In this document: in pieces, positions 14,920 through 22,944 of the stretch | How the letters are laid out: every line of letters begins with the position of its first letter | Numbering within the stretch: the first letter of the stretch is position 1 | NCBI GenBank assembly: GCA_900319715.1 | Contig: ONPM01000031.1 | Location: forward strand, 1-41,297 | Direction of reading: 5' to 3' | Length of the DNA: 41,297 bases | Source of the DNA: an uncultured Prevotella sp. | GTDB taxonomy: Bacteria; Bacteroidota; Bacteroidia; Bacteroidales; Bacteroidaceae | Notes under the pieces: model-generated | Seen by the model: the letters and a program-made list of their open reading frames with translations, nothing else | What the model was told of the DNA's origin: nothing | Databases searched by the model: none | Translations under genes and position numbers: made by a program

Positions 14920-15618
14920 CTGAGCCTGCTGCTGAGCCTCCTGGATCATCTTCTGAGAAGCGTACATGTAGACCTCCACACGGCGGTTCTGGGCCTTGCC
15001 GGCAGCGGTAGCGTTGTCGGCCACAGGGTTAGCCTCGCCATAACCCATCGTGCTGCGGATCTGCGTGGTGCTCACACCCTGAGAGAGCAGGTAGTTCGTC
15101 ACGCTCTGGGCACGCTGCTGAGAGAGTTCGAGGTTCTTCTGCTGGCTCTGGGCGGCTGTGCTGTTCTTCCAGCCGGCATTGTCGGTATAGCCCTGTACGG
15201 CCACATCGCAGTCAGCATTATTCTTCAGCACATTGGCGAACTGGAAGAGCGACGACTGGGCCGTGCTGCTCAGTGTAGAACTACCAGTGGCGAAGAGGAT
15301 ACCAGAGTCGAAGGTCACCTTGACGGCCTCCAGACCATTAGCGTCAGTCACAGCCTCTACCTGGGCGTTCTGCACAGCCTCGGCCTCCTTCTTGGCCTTG
15401 TCCATCTTCTTACCGATGATGGCACCTGCGCCAGCACCTACAGCACCACCGATGACAGCACCGACAGCCGTGTTACCGGCAATGGCTCCAATAATGGCTC
15501 CCAGACCAGCACCGCCACCGGCACCGATCAGCGCGCCCTTACCCGTGTTACTCATGTTACATCCTGCCAGCACCAGTGCTGCGCACAGTGCTACGGCAAT
15601 ACTCTTTAAACCTTTCAT
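14917..15618 (-). CDS. OmpA-family peptidoglycan-associated lipoprotein with glycine-zipper region
   Basis: 233 residues. Lipoprotein signal with lipobox LAGC (Cys20); a glycine/alanine-rich hydrophobic region (about 27-72, e.g. GALIGAGGGAGLGAIIGAIAG) of glycine-zipper type; then a C-terminal OmpA domain (about 100-220) with VTFDSGILFATGSSTLSS, VQGYTDNAG, and LSQQRAQSVTNYLLSQGV...GEANPVADN...AQNRRVEVYM. Such proteins link the outer membrane to peptidoglycan. Its neighbour mtgA makes peptidoglycan. -7 box at 15658-15665. Confidence 0.92.
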   Translation of the reverse strand: MKGLKSIAVALCAALVLAGCNMSNTGKGALIGAGGGAGLGAIIGAIAGNTAVGAVIGGAVGAGAGAIIGKKMDKAKKEAEAVQNAQVEAVTDANGLEAVKVTFDSGILFATGSSTLSSTAQSSLFQFANVLKNNADCDVAVQGYTDNAGWKNSTAAQSQQKNLELSQQRAQSVTNYLLSQGVSTTQIRSTMGYGEANPVADNATAAGKAQNRRVEVYMYASQKMIQEAQQQAQ

Positions 15619-15641
15619 AATCTTCTTAATTTAGTTGTTAA

Positions 15642-17176
<1,535 letters not shown>

Positions 17177-17210
17177 GACAAATCTCAACATCATTAAAAA
17201 AATTAGATTT

Positions 17211-18809
17211 ATGAAAAGAGCACTACCATTATGGATGCAGGCTGTCATCATGATGTCCTGTCTGGCGGCAGCCGTACCCGCCAAGACATGGGCACAGCAG
17301 GCAGAACCATCCGAACGGCTGACGAGGCTGTTTACTCCTGGCACCAGCACAGCGTATGCCTTCAACTATCCGACCGTGAACACCGCCGGCGAGCGCATCG
17401 TGCTCTCATCGGCCCTGATTGCCTGGACGCCTACTGACGACCGTCAGGAGACCGACAGCATCGAGACGGTCCATGTCTACAGCCATGCCACCATCGGCTC
17501 CGACGAAGAGCGGCCTACCACGCAGGGATTCTCTAAGGAGCAGATCATGCTGCAGACACTGCCGAGACGTAACTATCAAGAACTCGCGGGCGACCAGACC
17601 GCCGCCTATGTGGGACGCTGCATCATCATCGCGCCCGACTATGAAGGCTATGGCATCACGAAGGACTTGCCGCATCCCTACCTCTCGCAGCGGCTGACGG
17701 CACAGCAGGTGCTCGACGCCGTCAACTACGGACTCGACCTCTACCGCAAGCAGGCGGCAGAGAATTCGGCCGACGACCCGCTGCTGCCCATCAAGAGCGA
17801 CTGGCGCATGTTTGGCCTCGGCTATTCACAGGGCGGAGCGGTCACGCTGGCCTTCCAGCGCCTCATCGAGGAGAAGGGACTGGCCGATGACCTGCACTTC
17901 TATGGCAGCATCTGCGGCGACGGACCCTACGACCTCATAGAGACCATGCGCTACTATTTCTATGACGACGGTACCAGTTACGGCGTGGAGACCGACCACC
18001 GCAAGGGCATCAGCACCTATCCCGTGGTCGTGCCCCTCATCATCAAGGGCATGTGCGCCACCCATCCCGCAATGGCCAAATACCGCATCGAGGATTTCCT
18101 GTCGCAGCAACTGCTCGACACGGGCGTGCTCAGTTGGATCGACAGCAAGCAATACACCACGGGCGAGATGTCCGGGCTGTGGTACGACCAACTGCAGGAA
18201 GGCTTAGACACCCTCGGCCGCTACTATTCCCCGGAGCAGATGGCGGAGATGTTCTCCTCGCCCAGAGAGGGCAAGGTGGCGGGCCATCTGGACAAGATGT
18301 TCACACCAGCCACCTTTGCCTACCTGAACAATGCCGACAGCATGGCCACCGTGCCGGCTGAGCCGGCCACTGCCCAGCAGGCCCTGCACCGCGCCCTGGC
18401 CGACAACTCTGTCGTCACGGGCTGGGAACCACAGCACCGCATACAGTTCTATCACTCACGCGGCGACATGGTGGTGCCCTTCGGTAATTACGAGGCCTTC
18501 CACAACGCCCATCCAGACGGGTTAGACAACATCTACCGCATCAACGACACCTTCGGCCTTGATGGTGACCATCTGAATGTCGCCATCATCTTTTTCGCGG
18601 AAAGCCTCACCGGTAATTTCGTCGGCAACTATGAGTGGATCAGCGAGGCTGTCACCCCGACGGCGATCGATACGCAGCGACTGACCGCCGTCCAGCGCCT
18701 GACGAACAACGGAGACAACTGGTACACGATCGACGGCCGCCGCCTCAGCGGAAAGCCAACCAGAAAGGGTGTATATATCCACAACGGTGTGAAGGTTGTA
18801 GTAAGATGA
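17211..18809 (+). CDS. Secreted alpha/beta hydrolase (lipase/esterase-like)
   Basis: 532 residues. The frame is open further upstream, but ATG 17211 begins a signal peptide (MKRALPLWMQAVIMMSCLAAAVPAKTWA). The core is an alpha/beta hydrolase: nucleophile elbow GYSQGG (Ser about 205), acid in SRGDMVVPFGNYEAFH (Asp about 420) and histidine in GLDGDHLNVA (about 453). It resembles secretory lipase-type families; substrate unknown. The last ~30 residues (WYTIDGRRLSGKPTRKGVYI) are the GRRL...GVYI tail found on many exported Prevotella and Bacteroides proteins, possibly a sorting signal. It follows proS by 34 nt without a visible promoter and ends at a strong terminator. Confidence 0.85.
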   Translation: MKRALPLWMQAVIMMSCLAAAVPAKTWAQQAEPSERLTRLFTPGTSTAYAFNYPTVNTAGERIVLSSALIAWTPTDDRQETDSIETVHVYSHATIGSDEERPTTQGFSKEQIMLQTLPRRNYQELAGDQTAAYVGRCIIIAPDYEGYGITKDLPHPYLSQRLTAQQVLDAVNYGLDLYRKQAAENSADDPLLPIKSDWRMFGLGYSQGGAVTLAFQRLIEEKGLADDLHFYGSICGDGPYDLIETMRYYFYDDGTSYGVETDHRKGISTYPVVVPLIIKGMCATHPAMAKYRIEDFLSQQLLDTGVLSWIDSKQYTTGEMSGLWYDQLQEGLDTLGRYYSPEQMAEMFSSPREGKVAGHLDKMFTPATFAYLNNADSMATVPAEPATAQQALHRALADNSVVTGWEPQHRIQFYHSRGDMVVPFGNYEAFHNAHPDGLDNIYRINDTFGLDGDHLNVAIIFFAESLTGNFVGNYEWISEAVTPTAIDTQRLTAVQRLTNNGDNWYTIDGRRLSGKPTRKGVYIHNGVKVVVR

Positions 18810-18836
18810 GTTAGTTTGATATGAAATCCAAAAAGA

Positions 18837-18866
18837 GGGCTGACAGGGATGCTGTCAGCCCTTTTT
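18837..18866 (+). terminator. Intrinsic terminator after the hydrolase gene
   Basis: Perfect 10-bp stem GGGCTGACAG/CTGTCAGCCC with a 5-nt loop, followed by TTTTT. Confidence 0.92.
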
Positions 18867-18949
18867 GCTAGTCAGCAAATCCTATAACGAATTGATTGTT
18901 TTTCTTGAACACGAATCTCACGAATCACACGAATGACTCTGCCCTTAGA

Positions 18950-18980
18950 GTAACCTCTTCCCCTCCTGACTCAGGAGGGG
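18950..18980. repeat. CCCCTCCT/AGGAGGGG palindromic unit, copy 1
   Basis: GTAACCTCTT followed by CCCCTCCTGACTCAGGAGGGG, an almost perfect palindrome. Two further copies lie at 19431-19461 and, inverted, at 19487-19517. Confidence 0.85.
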
Positions 18981-19003
18981 TGCCCGTTAGGGCGGGGTGG
19001 TCT

Positions 19004-19043
19004 GCGCTCGGCTTTGCCGCTTGCTACCGGAGGGACGCAAGAA
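19004..19043 (+). repeat. 40-bp repeat, copy 1
   Basis: Begins GCGCTCGGCTTTGCCGCTTG and ends ACGCAAGAA. Its exact reverse complement is present at 19544-19583. It contains the small palindrome CGGC-TTT-GCCG. Confidence 0.9.
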
Positions 19044-19212
19044 CGCGCGCTTTTTCATTCCTCTCCCTCGGCTTCTGTCCCTTTCCGTCTGACAATTGTG
19101 ATGCAAGGCGAATGCAGTGTGGCAAACTCGCTTGGCCAATGCTGAGCCGCAAATCACAATCGCACTGATCATCTCATTGTCAGTGCAAAATTACCACATT
19201 CCTCCGACCCAC

Positions 19213-19272
19213 TTCATCCCAATTCATCTTAACTCATCCCAATTCATCCATTTTAATCCAAACTAATCCTAA
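19213..19272. repeat. Decamer tract (six units)
   Basis: Six consecutive units of exactly 10 bp, each with an ATC core (TTCATCCCAA, TTCATCTTAA, CTCATCCCAA and three more diverged units). The period equals one DNA helical turn. Confidence 0.8.
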
Positions 19273-19284
19273 TCTCACATTAGC

Positions 19285-19327
19285 CCCTGCCACTTGACTC
19301 CGTAAACCCTGCCACTTGACTCCGTTA
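19285..19327. repeat. 22-bp tandem duplication
   Basis: CCCTGCCACTTGACTCCGT occurs at 19285 and again at 19307, spaced 22 bp. Confidence 0.85.
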
Positions 19328-19430
19328 CCGATGCCTCCTGACCTTATAAAGGATAGGACTTTATCTATATAAGCCCCTATCCTTTACACCCATTCCAGGC
19401 ATCCCTTACGCCCTTAACTGCCGTCCTTTA

Positions 19431-19517
19431 GTAACCTCTTCCCCTCCTGAGTTAGGAGGGGAGCCCGTCAGGGAGACCACCCCTAACCCCTCCTAACTCA
19501 GGAGGGGAAGAAGTTAC
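19431..19517. repeat. Inverted pair of the CCCCTCCT/AGGAGGGG unit
   Basis: Two 31-bp arms, 19431-19461 and 19487-19517, match in inverted orientation with a single mismatch (GTAACCTCTT against its complement AAGAAGTTAC). Each arm is itself palindromic. Confidence 0.85.
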
Positions 19518-19543
19518 CTCCCTCCGCCTCGGGAGTATTCTCC

Positions 19544-19583
19544 TTCTTGCGTCCCTCCGGTAGCAAGCGGCAAAGCCGAGCGC
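19544..19583 (-). repeat. 40-bp repeat, copy 2 (inverted)
   Basis: Exact reverse complement of 19004-19043, 500 bp away. Both copies, read in the sense of copy 2, encode FLRPSGSKRQSRA in an open frame. Confidence 0.9.
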
Positions 19584-19619
19584 CTCCTTCCTCATTCCTC
19601 CTTCCTCGAAAACTAAACC

Positions 19620-19862
19620 TCAAACCTCATACTCCCCCGGCGCGCCGAACTTATCCACCATCGCCCTCACCTGATCCGGGCTATAGTCCTTGTCGTGTGA
19701 CGAGAGACCCATCCCCACGAGACTCTGGTGAAACTGTCTGTCCTTCTTGATCCAGCGCAGCAGTTTGGCCTGCGCCACCTTCGGATCATCAATCGTCGGA
19801 AACATCAGCAAGGCGAATTCCGACTTGCCGTACGTGCGAATTAAGAAATTGTTCTGTGTCAT
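19620..19862 (-). CDS. DUF4248-family small protein
   Basis: 80 residues starting MTQNNFLIRTYGKSEFALLMFP, which I recognise as the DUF4248 family of small Bacteroidota proteins; function unknown. In many genomes such genes sit beside HU-like DNA-binding proteins and N-acetylmuramoyl-L-alanine amidases; none of these is present here, so this looks like an orphan or remnant of that cassette, stranded in a repeat-rich region. It has a strong promoter (19902-19933), which argues that it is expressed. The stop codon is followed directly by the repeat-rich stretch. Confidence 0.8.
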   Translation of the reverse strand: MTQNNFLIRTYGKSEFALLMFPTIDDPKVAQAKLLRWIKKDRQFHQSLVGMGLSSHDKDYSPDQVRAMVDKFGAPGEYEV

Positions 19863-19901
19863 TGGCTAATTTGTTTTATTTTAAGATAAATTATTTGACT
19901 G

Positions 19902-19933
19902 CAAAGTTACAAAATTAGTTTGAATTATGCAAA
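19902..19933 (-). promoter_or_regulatory. Promoter of the DUF4248 gene
   Basis: Minus strand: TTTG (19930-19933), 20-bp spacer, TAACTTTG (19902-19909). Leader of about 37 nt. Confidence 0.8.
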
Positions 19934-20090
19934 CTAAAATAAGGGCAATTACGCTAATTTGCTCTATATTAGATACTTACCAAAAGAACTTGACAAAAAT
20001 ATTGAGGTAATGTGTCATGAGTGTCTGCCTTTGAGAACTCGGGTGTGTCATGAGTGTCATTTGTCATTAGTGTCATTAAGGATTTCAAAA

Positions 20091-20244
20091 CAAAGAAAAA
20101 GGGATCCTTCGCAGGTTCCCTTTTTTTTAACCACAAGCAAATACAAATAAATGATTTGTACTGCTTAACGGAGTTCGAATAAGACCTATCTCGCGATAAA
20201 TCGCATTCTATTAACCTTAATAATCTAATACCATGAAAAACACA
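20091..20244 (-). ncRNA. Candidate small RNA, copy 2
   Basis: Minus-strand unit: -7 box TATATTTG (20248-20255), predicted start near 20244, conserved 5' block (CTGTGTTTTTCATGGTATTA, then GATTATTAAGGTTAA) closely matching copy 1, then a different body of about 85 nt with small hairpins (GCGAT/ATCGC; CAAAT/ATTTG), and a terminator at 20101-20120 followed by TTTTTCTTTG. About 150 nt. It lies downstream of the DUF3256 gene on the same strand. No coding potential seen. Confidence 0.65.
20101..20128. terminator. Bidirectional intrinsic terminator
   Basis: Seven-position arms (GGGATCC, GGTTCCC) with one central mismatch and a TTCGCA loop. Plus strand is followed by TTTTTTTT, minus strand by TTTTTCTTTG. 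It ends small RNA copy 2 on the minus strand. Confidence 0.85.
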
Positions 20245-20247
20245 GTG

Positions 20248-20255
20248 CAAATATA
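20248..20255 (-). promoter_or_regulatory. -7 box of small RNA copy 2
   Basis: TATATTTG on the minus strand, at the same place relative to the conserved block as in copy 1. The -33 position reads GTAA instead of TTTG, so this copy may be weaker or activator-dependent. Confidence 0.6.
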
Positions 20256-20294
20256 GAATTATTTCTTCTTAGTATTACACTTTTGTTTAAATTT

Positions 20295-20792
20295 TTAACT
20301 ATTGTTTAGTTTATCATCGTCCCATTTAAGAATATTTTGCAAGTTGAGCCGCGATAAACGGCTTTTCTGTGCCTCATTAAACGGAACGTCCTTCGTAACA
20401 GGTTGCCAGTCAACGGTATATATCTTGCATACACTCTCGCCGTAGATGGTGTCTGTGAGGAAGGTTTCGACAAAGACAATCACCTGGCGGATGCTGTCCA
20501 CAGGCTCATCTAAATTCATCAGCATCATATCCACCCGCAGGGCGTCGCTCATGCGGATGGAGAGGCTGTCGTCGGTGAGGGCCGTCATCTCGCTGTTGCC
20601 ACCTGTCTGGTTAGACACCGAGGCCTTCATGTTGGAGTCCATGAAGTCGATGAAGTCCAGGCGGTTGTTGCCTGTCAGATAGGGCATCAGGGAGTCGGGC
20701 ATCTGCTTGAAGACGTCACGTATCTTCAAATCTTGTGCAGATGCCTGACCAACAATCGTGGCGATCAATGCCACCAACATCCATCGTCTCAT
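20295..20792 (-). CDS. DUF3256-family exported protein
   Basis: 165 residues from ATG 20792, which starts a signal peptide (MRRWMLVALIATIVGQASAQ); the frame is open much further upstream but that part is only the antisense shadow of the paaK frame. The mature protein (DVFKQMPDSLMPYLTGNNRL, DFIDFMDSNMKA, ALTDDSLSIRMSDALRVDM, VIVFVETFLTDT) fits DUF3256, a Bacteroidota periplasmic family of unknown function. ATG overlaps the paaK stop (ATGA), so translation is probably coupled; last gene of the ileS operon. Confidence 0.85.
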   Translation of the reverse strand: MRRWMLVALIATIVGQASAQDLKIRDVFKQMPDSLMPYLTGNNRLDFIDFMDSNMKASVSNQTGGNSEMTALTDDSLSIRMSDALRVDMMLMNLDEPVDSIRQVIVFVETFLTDTIYGESVCKIYTVDWQPVTKDVPFNEAQKSRLSRLNLQNILKWDDDKLNNS

Positions 20793-22132
20793 CCCTTCCG
20801 GCTGGGTCTGAGGTCGTGGACGCGGACGGCCTTGCCCTCGCTCTGCGGCAGGCTGCCCTTCTTGACCAGTTTCACTTGTGGCGTGAGCAGGATCTCGTCC
20901 TTCAGGGCGCGCTGGATGTCCTTCGTCATCTTCTGGATCTCGGGATAGATATCGGTGTCGAGGCCTTCGAGTTCGACCTCTACGGTCATGATATCGTTGT
21001 CGTTGACAGTCTCCAGGGTGATGAGGTAGTTGCTGCCCAGACCGGGATACTGCACGAGGATCTTCTCCACCTGCATGGGGAATACGTTGACGCCCTTGAT
21101 GATGAACATATCGTCGGTACGGCCCTTGATGCGGTCGATACGACGGTGGGTGCGGCCACACTTACAGGGTTCGGCAATGATGCGGGTGAGGTCGCGCGTG
21201 CGATACCTTAATATAGGCATCATATCGCGGTCGAGGGTGGTGAGTACCATCTCGCCCATCACGCCGTCGGGCACCGGCTCCAGCGTGTCGGGATCGACAA
21301 TCTCCACGATGTAGTTATCCTCCCAGAGGTGCATACCCTCCTGGTACTTGCACTCGAAGGCGACGCCGGGACCGTTCATCTCGGTCATACCGAACGAGTT
21401 GTAGGCTTTCACGCCCAGCATGCGCTCAATGCGGCGGCGCTGCTCCTCGGTATGGGGCTCGGCACCGATGCAGAGCGTGCGGAGTTTCGTAGTTGCAGGA
21501 TCCACGCCCTCCTCCTTGAACACCTCGGCCAGGCGGATGGCGTATGAGGGGATAGCATGGAGCACGGTGGTGCCGAAGTCCTTGATGAACTTGATCTGGC
21601 GCTTGGAGTTACCTGCGGCGGCAGGAACGGTCATCGTTCCGAGCCACTCGGCACCGTACTGGAACCCAAGACCGCCGGTGAACATACCATAGCCAGAGGA
21701 GTTCTGGAACACGTCGCTCTTGCGGCAGCCCACCATGTAGAGGTTGCGGGCAATCATGTTGGCCCACGAGCAGATGTCGTGCTCGGAGTAGACGACGACA
21801 CAGGGGTTGCCCGTGGTACCGCTGGTAGAGTGGATACGTACGGCATCGTCAAGGCTTCTGCCTACGAGACCAAAGGGGTAGTTGTCGCGCAGGTCCTGCT
21901 TCGTGGTGAAGGGAATCTTGCGCAGATCAGCCAACGAATTGATGGAGTCGGCCGTGATGCCCAGTTTCCCGAAACGCTCCTTGTAGAAGGGGGACTTCAG
22001 GGCAACGTTGATGCTCTCCTTGAGTTTCTTCACTTGCAGTGCTTCCAACTGCTCTCTTGGCATGGTCTCGATCTCCGGCTGCCAATACTCGCCATCGGGT
22101 TTGATGGTCGACATGATTTTCTCGTCAGTCAT
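20789..22132 (-). CDS. paaK: Phenylacetate--CoA ligase family protein
   Basis: ANL-superfamily adenylate-forming ligase of 447 residues, activating an aryl acid (phenylacetate or a similar compound) to its CoA thioester. AMP-binding P-loop HSTSGTTGNP (about 101-110); YNSFGMTEMNGPG (adenine/acyl pocket); GEMVLTTLDRDMMPILRYRTRDL; C-terminal hinge and lid with RIKGRTDDMFIIKGVNVFP. In gut anaerobes this enzyme commonly accompanies indolepyruvate/2-oxoacid oxidoreductases in aromatic amino-acid fermentation; those genes are not in this window, so the substrate is inferred. Overlaps DUF3256 by 4 nt. Confidence 0.93.
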   Translation of the reverse strand: MTDEKIMSTIKPDGEYWQPEIETMPREQLEALQVKKLKESINVALKSPFYKERFGKLGITADSINSLADLRKIPFTTKQDLRDNYPFGLVGRSLDDAVRIHSTSGTTGNPCVVVYSEHDICSWANMIARNLYMVGCRKSDVFQNSSGYGMFTGGLGFQYGAEWLGTMTVPAAAGNSKRQIKFIKDFGTTVLHAIPSYAIRLAEVFKEEGVDPATTKLRTLCIGAEPHTEEQRRRIERMLGVKAYNSFGMTEMNGPGVAFECKYQEGMHLWEDNYIVEIVDPDTLEPVPDGVMGEMVLTTLDRDMMPILRYRTRDLTRIIAEPCKCGRTHRRIDRIKGRTDDMFIIKGVNVFPMQVEKILVQYPGLGSNYLITLETVNDNDIMTVEVELEGLDTDIYPEIQKMTKDIQRALKDEILLTPQVKLVKKGSLPQSEGKAVRVHDLRPSRKG

Positions 22133-22168
22133 ATTATTTACAATTTAGTTATTTACGATTTTTACGAT
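22133..22168. repeat. Degenerate short-period tract in the rsmE/paaK junction
   Basis: In gene sense ATCGTAAAA is followed by ATCGTAAAT and then diverged TAAA-containing units (AACTAAATTGTAAATAAT), filling the 36 nt from the rsmE stop to the paaK ATG. The period is nearer 9 than 7, so it belongs to the tract family only loosely. Confidence 0.55.
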
Positions 22169-22900
22169 TTATGAGTTGTCTGGTTTCGAGAGTTGCATCA
22201 TCATCACGGCAGCAAGGCCTGCAGTCTCTGTACGGAGACGGCTGCTGCCCAGATGGACAGAGATATAGCCGGCGTCAACAGCCTCACGCACCTCGTCGAT
22301 GGAGAAGTCTCCCTCGGGACCGATCAGGACGGTCGAGGCATGAGAACCGTCGGAGAGTTTCTGCAACTCGTCGAAGAGGTAACTGCGTGGAATCTCCTCG
22401 TAGCAGTGGGCAATGAATTTGCGGCCCTCGCGCGGCTGGCGGATGAAGGTCTTGAAGGGAGTCATCCCCTCGAGTTGAGGCATCCACGCCTTGCGGCTCT
22501 GCTTGACGGCTGAGATGACAATCTTCTCGACACGGGGCAGTTTGACAATATGGCGCTCGGAGAACTGACAGTCGAGGAACGTGAGTTCGTCAATGCCTAT
22601 CTCCGTCACCTTCTCCGTCATCCACTCCATACGATCCATCATCTTCGTCGGTGCAATAGCCAGATGAATGCGTCCCAACCACTGGCGCTCCTGAGGCAAG
22701 GTCTCCACGATCTCATACCCGCAGCGGTGAGAAGTCGCCTCGGTCACCTGCGCACGATAGTAGTTCCCTACCCCATCCATCAGGAAGAGTTCGTCACCCT
22801 CCTTGAGCCGCAGCACGCGGACGGCGTGGGCACACTCATCAGCAGGCAGCGCTGACTGCCGGGCGGCATCGGGAACGTAAAAGTATCGGGACTCTTTCAA
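22169..22900 (-). CDS. rsmE: 16S rRNA m3U1498 methyltransferase
   Basis: SPOUT-class methyltransferase that modifies U1498 of 16S rRNA using SAM. 243 residues: N-terminal PUA-like domain (RYFYVPD, AVRVLRLKEGDELFLMDGVG) and C-terminal knotted domain with KMMDRMEWMTEKVTEIGID, FSERHIVKLPR, VLIGPEGDFSIDE and VHLGSSRLRTETAGLAAV. The only plausible start is TTG (22898-22900), because no in-frame ATG precedes the conserved N-terminus; that TTG is part of the last unit of the heptamer tract separating it from nupG. Confidence 0.95.
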   Translation of the reverse strand: MKESRYFYVPDAARQSALPADECAHAVRVLRLKEGDELFLMDGVGNYYRAQVTEATSHRCGYEIVETLPQERQWLGRIHLAIAPTKMMDRMEWMTEKVTEIGIDELTFLDCQFSERHIVKLPRVEKIVISAVKQSRKAWMPQLEGMTPFKTFIRQPREGRKFIAHCYEEIPRSYLFDELQKLSDGSHASTVLIGPEGDFSIDEVREAVDAGYISVHLGSSRLRTETAGLAAVMMMQLSKPDNS

Positions 22901-22944
22901 GTTTGAAATTTTGAGATTTGAGTTTTGAGATTTGAGATTTATGA
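22895..22944. repeat. Heptamer tract supplying the rsmE TTG start
   Basis: Plus-strand units TTTGAGA/TTTGAGT of period 7 at 22910-22937, with diverged flanking units TTTATGA (holds the nupG stop, 22939-22941) and TTTCAAG (holds the rsmE TTG, 22898-22900). It spans the whole nupG-rsmE spacer. Confidence 0.85.

Larger units (their letters stand above)
18870..19619. other. Gene-poor region rich in dispersed and tandem repeats
   Basis: No convincing gene. In order it holds: three CACGAAT units of period 9 (18910-18936); a palindromic GTAACC...CCCCTCCT/AGGAGGGG unit (18950-18980); a 40-bp repeat (19004-19043); a stretch with a -7-like box on the minus strand (TAATTTTG, 19186-19193) and a 7-bp hairpin GCACTGA/TCAGTGC just after it; six decamer units (19213-19272); a 22-bp tandem duplication (19285-19327); an inverted pair of the CCCCTCCT unit (19431-19517); and the inverted copy of the 40-bp repeat (19544-19583). 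Base composition is more GC-rich than other spacers. Confidence 0.8.
19934..20294. other. Intergenic region between DUF4248 and DUF3256 genes
   Basis: Holds a run of imperfect GTGTCAT repeats (about 20017-20080), the bidirectional terminator at 20101-20120, and the second candidate small RNA with its promoter. No protein-coding gene seen. Confidence 0.75.

Noticed and set aside
19213-19330. CRISPR array
   Set aside because: Units are 10 or 22 bp, directly adjacent and without spacers, and no cas gene is present.
20295-21161. 288-residue version of the DUF3256 protein
   Set aside because: The N-terminal 123 residues are an out-of-frame reading of paaK rich in Arg and Pro; the signal peptide and ATGA overlap place the start at 20792.
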